64,000 nucleotides of DNA from Bacteroidota bacterium (GCA_023428695.1 JAEYWY010000015.1:1-64000); one strand, 5' to 3'. Positions 10,301 through 19,480 are shown, counted from the stretch's first letter. A program made the numbers and translations. Notes: a model not told the origin generated them from the sequence alone.

Positions 10301-13300
10301 CGAAGATCAGCTATTCCGTAGTTGCATTCTCCTGGCCGGCATCGACGGATAACATTGCGATCAAAGAATACGATGTTTATGCGAACAATATTTTGATCGG
10401 TACGAGTCCGACAAATGCATTCCAGGCTGTTGACCTTGCACCCGGCACCGATTACGATTTCCACGTCGTAGCGCGCGATCTCAATGACAACGCGTCACCG
10501 CCATCACCGGTCCTCGAAGTAACTACGCTTCAGGGGCAGTCTTACTTCACGCGTCCGGAAGCCACCGTGTTGAACGAAACTTCAGCATGGCAAAACAGTG
10601 ATGGTGACTCGCCGGCAAGCTTTGAACACAACGGTCAGATCTTCTACGTGCAGAAATCGGCGCCCATTACTTCGCAATGGACCGTGGATGGAGCTGCGTC
10701 AAAAGTTGTCATAGAAGATAACGTAACCGTGACCGTAGGAAATAATCCGATGTACTCCAAAGTTGAAATCCCGGGGAACGGGGTACTTAACCTCAACAGT
10801 AACAATAACGCCACGTTCCCGGAACTTGTCAGCCTGTCGCCGACAAGTACGGTTAACTATTCATCAAAATTCATTCAGCCGGCAGACTATGGAAATCTTG
10901 CCTTTACAACTTCCGGTGCTTTCACATTCTCCGCTGGTGTCACACGCGTAAGAGGCAATCTGAGCGTTGCTAACAATGCCTCACTCAAAGGTGCGTCCAG
11001 CAATGGCACGACGGTTGAACTTACCGGAGACCTGCTTGTAACCGGCACCCCGGCTGCTTTGGCTCCGAGCTTTGGCGTCAACCTTGAACTTGTTGGAAAT
11101 GGAAATCACACCATTCAGACAGGTGGTACCCTCGACCTGTACCGGATTCAGAAAAGTGGCAATGGAACGATCACGTTCAACAACAACGGTTCGCCTGCTA
11201 CATTGAATATCGGTGCAACCAGTGGCGGCGGTTTGTCACTCGGATCTGGCGCGACGTTGAGCATCGGTAACAACACACTCAACTTATCCGGCGCGGCATC
11301 GGTCAACGGAAACGGCGAGACCGGGCGAATTGCGCTCAACGAAGGCACGATCAATATCAATTCGTCATCGAATCTGAACTCGAACCTGCATTTCAGTCCG
11401 ACGACAAATACCGCACACACCCTTTACCAGAACATGACAGGTGGCGGTGACGTTGTGGTGCATTCGGCGCTTGACGTATCCGATGGAATAAAGATCCTAC
11501 GGGGTGAATTGCACTCGAACGGAAATATCCGACTGCTCTCGAACGCGACAAGAACCGCCAACCTGCAGCAAATCGAAAACAACGGTTCAGTCGTGGGCGA
11601 CATGATTGTCGAAAGATATTTCAGTCCCAAAGCACGTTCTTACCGGTACATCGCATCACCTGTGGCGGGTACAACGGTGGCGAACTGGCAGCAATTCTTC
11701 CCTATCACGGGTAACTTCCAGGGAACCTCACAAGGTGCAGGCCTGAGTACCAATCCGTCGATGTATATCCGCGAACCTGAAGGATGGGTCCCCTACCCTG
11801 AGGCTCCTGAAACCAACGCAGCCCCTGTTGAACGTGGTCGCGGTTACGCGGCCTTTGTTCGACCCACCACGGAGTTTACCATGGCGGTAACAGGTGAACC
11901 CAATCAGGGTGATATCAACTTCAGCAATGTGCTGTTTGGCGCACAGGGCGGCGAACTGATTAACGATTGGAACTTGCTTGGTAACCCCTATCCGTCGACG
12001 ATTCAGTGGAGCAACAACCCTGCACAATGGACGAAGTCCGGTTGGAGCGATGTCGTTGTGGTTAGAAACAACTCGGCTGTAGGTGTTGGACAGTTCCAGT
12101 ATTACGATGCCGGCACCAACCTCCACCTCGGTATGGAAGATGGCAGAATTTCTCCCGGCCAGGCGTTCTGGGTGCGCGCAACGTCCGCTAACCCGACGTT
12201 GATCATTCACGAGGCCGCAAAATATGCCGGACAGCAAACATTCTACAGGGAAAGCGCGCCCCAGGTCAGCCATATCAAAATCAGGCTGACACAAAATACA
12301 CTGGCTGACGAAGCCGCTATCGTCCTGACGGACTACGGTACCGATGCTTTCGATCCACAATACGACGGATCAAAGATGAGTAACGAAGGCATGTTCAATC
12401 TTACTTCACTGTCAACGAACAAAGTCTCGCTCGCGATCAACAACATGAGCGACGAATTCTGCTCGAAGACCGTTCCGCTTGAAATATCAAGTACTCCGGC
12501 GGGAACATATCACCTTGATGTTGATTCACCGGAAACACTGTACGGCGTAGGTCAACTTCGTCTCATCGACTACTTTGTGGATTCCACTATGGTGATCGAT
12601 GCAGCAACGCGCTACACGTTTACCGTGACTGGTGATACTGCATCATTTGGCAAGTACCGTTTTGCACTTGTACTTGATCGTCCGGAACTCCAATTGAATG
12701 CGGCGGTTGAGGTATCAACGGCATGCGACCAACCTGCACAGGTAACATTGACCAACACCCAGGCCGGTGCTACCTACGCGATCTTCAGGGACAATACTGC
12801 CATCACAGATGCCGTCACAAGCAGCGGCGCTCCGATAACGTTCACACTTTCAGACGCAACGCTTGCTGAAGGCGTTAACGAGCTTCGCGTGCAGACAGCA
12901 CTCAAAGGGTGTACCTCGGCATTTATGCCTGAAAAAGTTTCCGTGACGAAATACGCACAACCGACACTCACGGTGACGGAGGAAGAAGTATCAGTATGTG
13001 CCGGATCTCCTGCCACGCTGAAAGCTGTGGCTTCCGGGTCAGCGACTTCATATCAATGGTCGACAAGTGCGGGCGTGATCAAAGGAGCGAACGCTGCAGA
13101 ACTGGTGACTGAACCGGTGCAGTTCGCGAACTACTATTACGTGCGTGCACTTACACCTGAAGGATGTGTCGGTCCGAAGAAAGTAATTCTTGTAAGGCCG
13201 GAACACCTTTCTCAACCGGAAATCATCCAGATGGGCGATACACTGGTTTCGGAGATAAGTAACGACTCCTACATCTGGTCACTCAACGGTCAGGAAATTG

Positions 13301-13689
13301 CCAGCACAATTTCTGAAAACTTCCTCGTTGCAAAAGATCCCGGCAGTTATACGCTGTCATTCAAACAAGGTGGCTGCTACAAAACGTCTCGCGAACACGT
13401 GATCACGTCTGTTGAAGAATCATCCAATGGTTTCTTCATCCACGTGTTCCCGAACCCTGCGACTACGAAAAACTTCAACCTGAAAGTTGAGACGCCGTCG
13501 CAGGAGGCCGTTCTCGTTAAGGTGGTGGACATCCTGGGCAGGCAATTCTTCCAGTCGGTTTACGAACCGGTTGAGCTTCGCGAGGGTGTAACCCTTGAAC
13601 CCGAGCACGACCTGAAAGCCGGCGTGTACTTTGTTCTCACAGAACAGGGATCGCGCAAAGCTCACCTGAAAGTGCTGGTGAAAGAATAG
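7345..13689 (+). CDS. Giant T9SS-exported multidomain alpha/beta-hydrolase (esterase-like), copy 2
   Basis: About 2114 aa and collinear with copy 1. I prefer the ATG at 7345 because it opens directly onto a signal peptide (MNRFLTILLFFF, ending AVGQ); an in-frame ATG at 7336 would add three residues. The hydrolase has HGAGE, nucleophile Ser231 in GLSMG (numbered from 7345) and LGHGTWN for the histidine. Ig-like, FN3, PA14 (from ~735), FN3, a beta-rich stretch and the YRYIASPV region follow in the same order as copy 1. The type A T9SS tail begins at HVFPNPA (~2030). A Cys pair close to the oxyanion motif (GNCWDQNC) is conserved in all three full copies and may form a disulfide. The gene is probably transcribed alone, since terminators flank it. 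The substrate is unknown. Confidence 0.9.
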   Translation: MNRFLTILLFFFVTTHAVGQNKDTVGILNGQPYNISITGYRLIEGTTFSYRGTGTFRDMTSWNSNDYTQGYMVQGGGNAFRMNYRLLFPGNHQPNYQPGYPMIVMLHGAGERGNCWDQNCYWDTPNWNPNTNNPPAPAEANHQLLNNDHSMAHGGQPHLTARNQAQGKLPDDPTMHPRGFPGFVLFPQMLNQWRKSSDPTISELANAIRLIRLVCKKYNIDQDRIYVHGLSMGGQATLEALNMADWLFAAAAPMSALSYQNSLEYDSVKNIPIWFFQGGRDSNPKPSQTETMIRNLRQKGANIRYTLYPSLGHGTWNSAYAELDFFSWLLSKRKSNIHVDFDNPNICGTTGAGARLELPQGFFAYQWERDGEIIPGATSHTYLATFPGTYRARFSRKSSNPTEAEWNRWSDPVTVGEKTPEAPVVEQIGTVVLGDLNNNRDAYLNAPEGFETYEWYRNGTLYTNFNELHVLDEPHKFMIDGCGATLNCTKSGAWTLVTKGFDGCPSLPSKPMYIIMGTHNTDQVPPAIVNRPTNLTAEIKSPTSVVLRWNDNSSDERAFEVWRRRYYNVQGENYNSGWVLAAFTEEDQTLFVDTGLEPGVTYWYKIRAVNNKGRSIYFPDNRTGANVNYHVYVTMPGETTPPTPPTNLFAEAAGVGTIRLSWQPSADASNIRQYRIYFDEDVFETNSADTVFVLSELPINTIFNFTVRAEDTGGNLSEPSNPSQAHTFVFGLYYKHSTGVWPNGGSGGFNLPSMDQSFENPEFTGWVPNFTLAEATQDDFFNFEFSGYLYLPSSGDYRFRINSDDGHRLYFNGEEIFVRNSNGQSTSSNESYNAGAYPIVVQMYEYTGGQSLTVQYSLNNGGWTTIPTSMLRSGTPPDLPVPPAAPSNLSANATGMQTIDLTWNGPAGPDLTFELQRSLDVNGPFNAVTSTDQYSFSDANLVPGTTYYYRVRTLSADTLSAFAAVANGTTFSDNAAPTQPGMPVESKISYSVVAFSWPASTDNIAIKEYDVYANNILIGTSPTNAFQAVDLAPGTDYDFHVVARDLNDNASPPSPVLEVTTLQGQSYFTRPEATVLNETSAWQNSDGDSPASFEHNGQIFYVQKSAPITSQWTVDGAASKVVIEDNVTVTVGNNPMYSKVEIPGNGVLNLNSNNNATFPELVSLSPTSTVNYSSKFIQPADYGNLAFTTSGAFTFSAGVTRVRGNLSVANNASLKGASSNGTTVELTGDLLVTGTPAALAPSFGVNLELVGNGNHTIQTGGTLDLYRIQKSGNGTITFNNNGSPATLNIGATSGGGLSLGSGATLSIGNNTLNLSGAASVNGNGETGRIALNEGTININSSSNLNSNLHFSPTTNTAHTLYQNMTGGGDVVVHSALDVSDGIKILRGELHSNGNIRLLSNATRTANLQQIENNGSVVGDMIVERYFSPKARSYRYIASPVAGTTVANWQQFFPITGNFQGTSQGAGLSTNPSMYIREPEGWVPYPEAPETNAAPVERGRGYAAFVRPTTEFTMAVTGEPNQGDINFSNVLFGAQGGELINDWNLLGNPYPSTIQWSNNPAQWTKSGWSDVVVVRNNSAVGVGQFQYYDAGTNLHLGMEDGRISPGQAFWVRATSANPTLIIHEAAKYAGQQTFYRESAPQVSHIKIRLTQNTLADEAAIVLTDYGTDAFDPQYDGSKMSNEGMFNLTSLSTNKVSLAINNMSDEFCSKTVPLEISSTPAGTYHLDVDSPETLYGVGQLRLIDYFVDSTMVIDAATRYTFTVTGDTASFGKYRFALVLDRPELQLNAAVEVSTACDQPAQVTLTNTQAGATYAIFRDNTAITDAVTSSGAPITFTLSDATLAEGVNELRVQTALKGCTSAFMPEKVSVTKYAQPTLTVTEEEVSVCAGSPATLKAVASGSATSYQWSTSAGVIKGANAAELVTEPVQFANYYYVRALTPEGCVGPKKVILVRPEHLSQPEIIQMGDTLVSEISNDSYIWSLNGQEIASTISENFLVAKDPGSYTLSFKQGGCYKTSREHVITSVEESSNGFFIHVFPNPATTKNFNLKVETPSQEAVLVKVVDILGRQFFQSVYEPVELREGVTLEPEHDLKAGVYFVLTEQGSRKAHLKVLVKE

Positions 13690-13710
13690 GAAAATCTAAA
13701 GTCAATCGTA

Positions 13711-13745
13711 AAAACCCGGAGCAGACTTGTTCCGGGTTTTTTGTT
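13711..13745 (+). terminator. Rho-independent terminator after hydrolase copy 2
   Basis: A perfect 10-bp stem, AAAACCCGGA (13711-13720) with TCCGGGTTTT (13731-13740), has a 10-nt loop and a T-rich tail. It starts 22 bases after the stop codon. Confidence 0.85.
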
Positions 13746-13814
13746 CCTACTCAATATCCATTCTCCTCGCTTCTCACTTCGTTCCGTCATCCTGACTTGA
13801 ACAAATATTGCTCT

Positions 13815-13919
13815 TGTACTCACGGGTTCGAAGAGAAAATTATAATGAAGCCACACGTATTGTAAAAGGATCGCGTCTTTCACGTGAACACTGATCCCGC
13901 CTGTACTTGCGGTTTCGAA
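13815..13919. repeat. Imperfect 18-nt direct repeat, 87-nt period
   Basis: TGTACTCACGGGTTCGAA at 13815-13832 recurs as TGTACTTGCGGTTTCGAA at 13902-13919, matching at 15 of 18 positions. Function is unknown. Confidence 0.5.
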
Positions 13920-14196
13920 AGCAATCTTGATCCAAAATCGCGAGCTTTCAAATTAGCCCGAAACAACCTGCAGTTCGCAGCGTGTAGCTGAAAGGATCCG
14001 GACCTTGAAGGTCGTAACAGTCCGGAAAGGGTACGCGATGCAAGAAAAGTCCCTGCCTCTTCAAACGACCAATCATCTCCGTTTTCGTCACGCAAGCAAG
14101 TCGCCAGTGGCCTGTGCCTGATCAATTAAAACTGAAGAAACCCGGAAATCAGGAAGAACCCTCAAAAATTGAAGGCTCCACAAGACCAGGCAAACA

Positions 14197-14224
14197 GTGG
14201 ACGGAGAGTGGACGGAGAGTGGAC
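14197..14224. repeat. Short 11-bp tandem repeat
   Basis: The unit GTGGACGGAGA occurs twice in tandem and is followed by a third partial copy (GTGGAC). It lies in the noncoding interval between hydrolase copies 2 and 3. Confidence 0.7.
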
Positions 14225-14579
14225 AAACGCGGGACAACGCCCGAAACATTACGCCATAAAAGACGGGATTCTGCACGCGGTGTGCCTCATCGTCCAGACC
14301 GATCTTGAATTCAGGTTGTAACACAAGAGTTCGAACGCGAATATCAACGAAGGTGCATATACCCCCAACGGCATCAATCGCTGTGTACGTTTCCAAAAAA
14401 CCAAATAATATTGGCTCTTTTACGCTTCATTTCTTACATCGGGATTATTTCCCAAAAATACCGTTTAGCGTCTCCAAAACTTATTTAGCCTTCATATTGA
14501 CATGCTATATTTCATTTTTGTTAAATTGTGACTAGTTTCTTACATACCCCTATTCAAAAAAACCTTTACCCATTATTCT

Positions 14580-17507
14580 ATGAAAAAATTAGTTGGCTTC
14601 TTAATGATCCTTGCGTGCTTTACAGCCAGGGGTCAGGTTGACACGTCGTACGTCTACAACACGTCAACGCCATTCGGGACGCTCGATATCCGGCTGGCGA
14701 AATCCGCAACGCGTTACTACTACCTCCAGGAAAACATTACGTTCAGCTATCGCGAAAGCTCACCGGGGGTTCGTACGAACACGTATCGTGATATGACGTC
14801 GTGGGATTCAAGCCCTTACTCACAGGGTAACATGCGTGAGAAGAACGGTAGCAAAGACTACTTCATCATGAACTATCGTCTCTTGTTCCCGCAAAGCTAC
14901 AATGCATCTTACAGTGAGGGATATCCACTCATCGTCATGATGCACGGTGCCGGTGAACGTGCCAACTGCTGGGATGCCAACTGCTATTGGGCTACCAAAT
15001 CTTACAACCCCAACAACAACAGTCCGGTTGCACCAACCACTTCGAATCATCAATTGTTGAACAATGATCACAACCTCGCGCACGGCGGACAACCTCACCT
15101 CACTGCACGTAACCTTGCAGCTGGTAAACTTCCCGACGATCCGACACTACACCCGCGTGCGTTTCCGGGCTTTGTGCTTTTTGCGCAAAACCTGAATGGA
15201 TGGAATGTGACCGCGGTACAGGATCTGATTCGCCTGGTGCGCCTTGCTGTAAAGAAGTATAATATCAATCCCGACCAGATATACATTCACGGTCTCTCCA
15301 ATGGTGGAAGCGCCGTTTACGAAGCTATCAAACGCGCACCGTGGTTGTTCTCCGGAGCGTTACCTATGTCTGCTATTGGCGACGCAGGTATAACCAGCAA
15401 GAATCTTTATTCACGGGTGGCTCATATTCCGGTCTGGACATTCCAGGGTGGAAGAGATACAAGCCCGACACCGGGAAAAACTCAGGGTTACGTAACCAAA
15501 TTCCGTAACGCTGGTATGGAAGTACGCTACTCACTCTATCCTAACCTTGGTCACGGAACCTGGAACACCGCGTACGCCGAACCCGATTTCTTTACATGGA
15601 TGCTGAGTAAGAGCAAGTCAAAACTGCACGTCTATTTTGATGTCCCTGTCATATGCGGAACTACAGGTCAGGGTGTTCGCATGGGCTTCTCACCAGGTTT
15701 CCATGCCTATCAATGGCAACGCAACGGTTCCAATATTCCCGGAGCGACAAGTAACGAGTACGTTGCAACTACTGCGGGCGAATACCGGGCCCGTTTCAGT
15801 CGCAAAGCAAATCCGGGACCTGATGACTGGAACGAATGGTCACAGGTTGTAACCGTGACGCACAACTCTCCCGCGAAGCCGACGATTGCTGTTACAGGTA
15901 CTCAGTTCATGCGTGGTCCGGATAATAAGTCTGCTTACAACGTAGTCTATCTTTCGTCAACGCCCGGCGACAAGTACTTCTGGTACAAGAACGGCGCGCT
16001 CGTAAACATTCCAAACACATCACTGGATGATACGACACGGGTTTACCGCCTCAGCTCAGGAAGTACCGGAAGCAACGGTGCCTTTACTGTTCAGACGAGA
16101 GGGAATGACAATTGCCCCAGCCCGGTATCTGATCCTGTGAACTTATACTTCGCGAACTCAGGTCCGTTCATGGCCGACAGTAATATCCCGAGCAACTTCA
16201 CCGGAGTTGCAACATCGGCGGCGACGATCGACCTGTCCTGGCAGGACAACTCAAACATCGAAACCGGATTTGAAATCTGGCGAAGGAAGCCAGGCGGTAT
16301 ATTTGAACTTGCGGGCAAGACTGGCGCAAACGTGACAACGTTTCAGGATACCAAACTTGAACCATCAATTGCTTATCAATACAAGGTGCGTGCATTCCAT
16401 GGCACGGGCCGCACTAAATATTCGCCGGGTGACAACGTGAACACAAACCTCGTTATCACTACCGACGCCGATCCTATCGCGCCGACGGCACCGTCTAACC
16501 TGGTCGTTACCGACAACACTACAAGCACGATCAGTCTTTCATGGACTGCGGCGACGGACAACACCGGCATCCGCAGATACCACGTGAATTACGGAGCAAA
16601 CACCGTCTTCACTCCTTCGGCAGCCACCACATTCACGATAACGGGCCTGCCAATGAATGCTGCATATGACATCAGCGTGATCGCCGAAGACTTTGGCGGA
16701 AACCTTTCGCCGGCGAGCAATTCAGTCGTTGGATCAACTTACGTCACAGGCCTGGCGTATGGACACGCTACCGGTGCCTGGACAGATCTTGACCTGATCA
16801 CGAACTGGAACGCGCCCGAATTTACAGGTCACGTTCCGAACTTCACGCTGGCTCCACGCACGCAGGAGGACTTCTTCTATTTTGAATTCACCGGTTTCCT
16901 ATACATCAATACGGGAGGTAGCTACCAGTTCCGTACCACCTCTGACGACGGTAGCCGCGTAACGCTGGATAACGTGGTCCGTGTTAACAACGACGGCGTT
17001 CACAATGGTGATGTGACGGTGACCAGCGGAACGTTCTCGCTTTCCGCAGGAACCCACACCATCAACGTCCGTTACTTTGAGTACATCGGTAGTCAGTCTC
17101 TCACCGTTCTGTATAGAGGACCCGATACTGGCAACACCTGGGTTGAAATCCCCGACGAAGCGCTCAAGAGCGGTGGCGCACCTCCGGTACCTGTAAACGC
17201 AGCCAGTGCCGGCGATGTGCTTATCGTGTCACAACCCGAAGTACAACCCTTCAAGGTCAACGTTTACCCGAACCCGGCAAGAGCTGACAATATCTTCGTA
17301 AGACTGGAACCTGAAACCGATGCTCCGGTTGAAATACAAATGCTCGACCTGGTTGGAAAATCGTTCTATTCAAAAACGTTTGAGGCCGATGAAGTACGCC
17401 AGGGCGTTGCGATCCAGCCTGCAAACAGGGTAATCCCCGGTATCTATGTGCTCGTTGCAAATCAGGGCCGAATAATCGGCAAAGAGAAGGTGATAGTACG
17501 AGAATAA
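14580..17507 (+). CDS. T9SS-exported alpha/beta-hydrolase, short copy 3
   Basis: 975 aa with a signal peptide (MKKLVGFLMI, ending ARGQ). The N-terminal hydrolase has HGAGE, nucleophile Ser240 in GLSNG, GGRDTS for the acid and LGHGTWN for the histidine. Ig-like and two FN3 domains follow, then a PA14 domain (~724-867) and a type A T9SS tail from ~890 (NVYPNPA). Compared with the two upstream copies it lacks the second FN3 pair, the ~350-residue beta-rich stretch and the YRYISSPV region. It therefore shows the likely functional core: esterase, binding modules and sorting tail. A strong hairpin terminator follows. The substrate is not identifiable from sequence; a carbohydrate ester is the best guess. 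Confidence 0.9.
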   Translation: MKKLVGFLMILACFTARGQVDTSYVYNTSTPFGTLDIRLAKSATRYYYLQENITFSYRESSPGVRTNTYRDMTSWDSSPYSQGNMREKNGSKDYFIMNYRLLFPQSYNASYSEGYPLIVMMHGAGERANCWDANCYWATKSYNPNNNSPVAPTTSNHQLLNNDHNLAHGGQPHLTARNLAAGKLPDDPTLHPRAFPGFVLFAQNLNGWNVTAVQDLIRLVRLAVKKYNINPDQIYIHGLSNGGSAVYEAIKRAPWLFSGALPMSAIGDAGITSKNLYSRVAHIPVWTFQGGRDTSPTPGKTQGYVTKFRNAGMEVRYSLYPNLGHGTWNTAYAEPDFFTWMLSKSKSKLHVYFDVPVICGTTGQGVRMGFSPGFHAYQWQRNGSNIPGATSNEYVATTAGEYRARFSRKANPGPDDWNEWSQVVTVTHNSPAKPTIAVTGTQFMRGPDNKSAYNVVYLSSTPGDKYFWYKNGALVNIPNTSLDDTTRVYRLSSGSTGSNGAFTVQTRGNDNCPSPVSDPVNLYFANSGPFMADSNIPSNFTGVATSAATIDLSWQDNSNIETGFEIWRRKPGGIFELAGKTGANVTTFQDTKLEPSIAYQYKVRAFHGTGRTKYSPGDNVNTNLVITTDADPIAPTAPSNLVVTDNTTSTISLSWTAATDNTGIRRYHVNYGANTVFTPSAATTFTITGLPMNAAYDISVIAEDFGGNLSPASNSVVGSTYVTGLAYGHATGAWTDLDLITNWNAPEFTGHVPNFTLAPRTQEDFFYFEFTGFLYINTGGSYQFRTTSDDGSRVTLDNVVRVNNDGVHNGDVTVTSGTFSLSAGTHTINVRYFEYIGSQSLTVLYRGPDTGNTWVEIPDEALKSGGAPPVPVNAASAGDVLIVSQPEVQPFKVNVYPNPARADNIFVRLEPETDAPVEIQMLDLVGKSFYSKTFEADEVRQGVAIQPANRVIPGIYVLVANQGRIIGKEKVIVRE

Positions 17508-17525
17508 CGAAGCCCATCATTATTT

Positions 17526-17559
17526 AAAGACCCGGCCATTTGACCGGGTCTTTATTTTT
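17526..17559 (+). terminator. Rho-independent terminator after hydrolase copy 3
   Basis: A perfect 10-bp stem, AAAGACCCGG (17526-17535) with CCGGGTCTTT (17544-17553), has an 8-nt loop and an ATTTTT tail. Confidence 0.85.
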
Positions 17560-17618
17560 CCGGATCATTGTAAGACGTAGCTTCTGTTTATTTTAATTAC
17601 CTAAAAAGCTGATTTGTT

Positions 17619-18704
17619 GTGAAAATACTTCGCATTCTCAAAGTCGTTTCGATAAATGTAGTTTCCTTTCTCGTCCTGCTCTTCATCGTAAACTGGTTAT
17701 GTGGCCGCTTTTTGAAGGATACAAGGGCTACACGCGACCAATTGCCGAATTACGAAGGCAATCGCGACCACGCCAAAGCCGTGTTTCGTGACTATAACAG
17801 CCTCAAATTCGAGTACTATCCGTTTGTTGGATGGAAAGCTCTTCCGTATAAGGGCACTACGACAACCGTTAACCAGCAGGGAAATCGCGAACACACTCCG
17901 CCGGCATACGATAGTGAGCGCACTCAGTCAGTGCACTTTTTCGGTGGCTCCACAATGTGGGGCGAAGGTTCTGATGACCAGCATACAATCCCGGCGTTGT
18001 TTAATGAGAAATTTCCCCAGTACAATGTGGTCAATCACGGTCAGCTTGCGTACAACACGCGCCAGGAGGTCGATGCACTGATTTCATTGTACAGCAAGAA
18101 AGTAGTCCCTGATGTCGTGGTCTTTTACGATGGCGTCAACGATGCGTCTTTCCTCTGTCCTACCGAAATAAATGAATTACCCGCGCACAGGTTGGTGCCG
18201 ATGTTCCGGAACAAGATCTATGTGCCGAAATCCGCTTACGTAAAGGAAGCCTTGTACAAGGCGTTCCTGGAGAACATCGTCTTGCTTATGAACCGCTACA
18301 GGCAGCCAGCGCAAGGTGAGTCGCCTTATGATTGCATCAGCAATCCTGCGAAGGCAGAAGAAATTGCCGAGATGTTCATGCTTAACTGGGAGATGGCCCA
18401 TGAAATCGTAACTGCGCGCGGAGGGAAATTTATCGCAATCCTGCAACCTGCCGCACTCTTTGGAAATCCGAAAACCGATCACATGAAGATCGACGATGAT
18501 CTCAAGGCGAACTTCAGCGACATCTACGTACGCATTCAAAAGAAGATCGCGGAACGCCAACACCCGTGGATATACGATTTGAGCGACGTGCTCAGCCGGG
18601 ACGAGTACATCTATATCGACTGGTGCCACGTGTCTCCTAACGGCAATGAAATTGTCGCCGAAAACCTTGCGAATATTTTCAAACAAATGGAGCAGCCAGG
18701 ATAG
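17619..18704 (+). CDS. Membrane-anchored SGNH/GDSL-type hydrolase
   Basis: 361 aa with a GTG start. An N-terminal hydrophobic segment (~10-28) should anchor the protein, with the catalytic part outside the cytoplasm. SGNH features are nucleophile Ser111 in FFGGSTMWG, an Asn-containing block YDGVNDA, and the Asp-x-x-His pair Asp334/His337 in DWCHVSPNG. Such enzymes add or remove acyl groups on glycans. The gene sits at the edge of the polysaccharide locus, converges with the dprE2-like gene 20 bases away, and has a relative at 32408. A role in O-acylation or deacylation of the polymer is inferred. Confidence 0.8.
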   Translation: MKILRILKVVSINVVSFLVLLFIVNWLCGRFLKDTRATRDQLPNYEGNRDHAKAVFRDYNSLKFEYYPFVGWKALPYKGTTTTVNQQGNREHTPPAYDSERTQSVHFFGGSTMWGEGSDDQHTIPALFNEKFPQYNVVNHGQLAYNTRQEVDALISLYSKKVVPDVVVFYDGVNDASFLCPTEINELPAHRLVPMFRNKIYVPKSAYVKEALYKAFLENIVLLMNRYRQPAQGESPYDCISNPAKAEEIAEMFMLNWEMAHEIVTARGGKFIAILQPAALFGNPKTDHMKIDDDLKANFSDIYVRIQKKIAERQHPWIYDLSDVLSRDEYIYIDWCHVSPNGNEIVAENLANIFKQMEQPG

Positions 18705-18724
18705 CTGCAACTACACAGAATCAG

Positions 18725-19474
18725 CTAGAGCTTGAGTTTCTTGAAAATTGACTCGGGGATGGCGCATATAATAAGCATGATGTAACGCCACATCCAGAGG
18801 ACATAGCTGACGTTCCTGCGCTTAATCGTGGCGTTATAAATCGCATCAGCGGCTTTTTCCGGCGACGCTGTGATCGGACCCGGGGTTTTCATTCCCTCAA
18901 TCATTCGTGTCTTCATGAACCCCGGTTTTACCGTGAGAACGTGGACATTACTTTTGAACAGACGGTTTCTCAGCCCGGACAAATACGCCGTAAATCCTGC
19001 CTTCGCACTTCCGTATATGTAATTGCTCTGCCGGCCACGGTCACCTGCGACTGAGCTGATGCCGACGATCGTACCGCCGCGTCGTTTCTCAAATTCGTTT
19101 GCCACGATGTTCAGGATCGACACCGCACCGGTGAAGTTGCTGTCAAGAACGGCAGCACACGCCTTCCAGTCATTCTGTGCATCAACCTGGTTTCCAAGCA
19201 AACCGAATACGCATATTACGATATCGGGCTTCTCGCGCAGCGCCGCATAAAATCCGGAGTGACTGTCAAAATCAAGCGCGTCGAAACCATAAAAATCCAC
19301 CGGCACCCGGTAACGGATATGCAGGTCGGAAGCGATGATGTTAATCCTGTCCAGATCGCGTCCAGCCAGCGAAAGAGAATAATTTTCACGCGCAAATCTT
19401 GCTGCCAGAGCGACAGCGAGATCTGAAGTTGCCCCAAGGATCAAGACATGAGCTTTTTGTAGACGCGCTTCCAT
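18725..19474 (-). CDS. dprE2: DprE2-like short-chain dehydrogenase/reductase
   Basis: 249 aa. The N-terminal NAD(P)-binding motif is GATSDLA, close to the GGTSEI of mycobacterial DprE2. FDALDFDSH, VFGLLGNQ, SSVAGDRGRQSNYIYGSAK (catalytic Tyr and Lys in YGSAK) and an ending with IPESIFKKL also match DprE2 landmarks as I know them. DprE2 reduces the 2-keto intermediate when decaprenyl-phosphoryl-ribose is epimerised to decaprenyl-phosphoryl-arabinose. A DPPR-synthase-like UbiA protein and a HAD phosphatase lie in the same locus (35.9-37.4 kb), which supports the pathway. The oxidase partner DprE1 is not in the window. It is the last gene of the minus-strand operon, 6 bases after the preceding gene. 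Confidence 0.75.
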   Translation of the reverse strand: MEARLQKAHVLILGATSDLAVALAARFARENYSLSLAGRDLDRINIIASDLHIRYRVPVDFYGFDALDFDSHSGFYAALREKPDIVICVFGLLGNQVDAQNDWKACAAVLDSNFTGAVSILNIVANEFEKRRGGTIVGISSVAGDRGRQSNYIYGSAKAGFTAYLSGLRNRLFKSNVHVLTVKPGFMKTRMIEGMKTPGPITASPEKAADAIYNATIKRRNVSYVLWMWRYIMLIICAIPESIFKKLKL

Positions 19475-19480
19475 TAGTCG

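Larger units (their letters stand above)
13746..14579. other. Long intergenic region with short repeats, no convincing gene
   Basis: This is about 830 bases between two paralogues. It contains an imperfect 18-nt direct repeat, hairpin-forming sequence around 13912-14025 (GACCTTGAAGGTC is nearly palindromic) and a short 11-bp tandem repeat. The last ~180 bases are clearly A+T-rich and presumably hold the promoter of the gene at 14580. TTGACA at 14497-14502 and TTAAAT at 14521-14526 are spaced 18 bases apart, but this is not the usual Bacteroidota promoter pattern. Several short open frames here have no recognisable domain, signal peptide or family resemblance. Confidence 0.5.

Noticed and set aside
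13810..13850. GGTTCGA-like TpsiC arm suggesting a tRNA gene
   Set aside because: No acceptor, D or anticodon stems can be placed around it.
14088..14396. 102-codon minus-strand frame in the intergenic gap
   Set aside because: No signal peptide, domain or start context; composition does not look like neighbouring genes.
18702..18727. TAGCTG/CAGCTA inverted repeat between convergent genes
   Set aside because: Only a 6-bp stem with a 14-base loop and no T-run, so not called a terminator.
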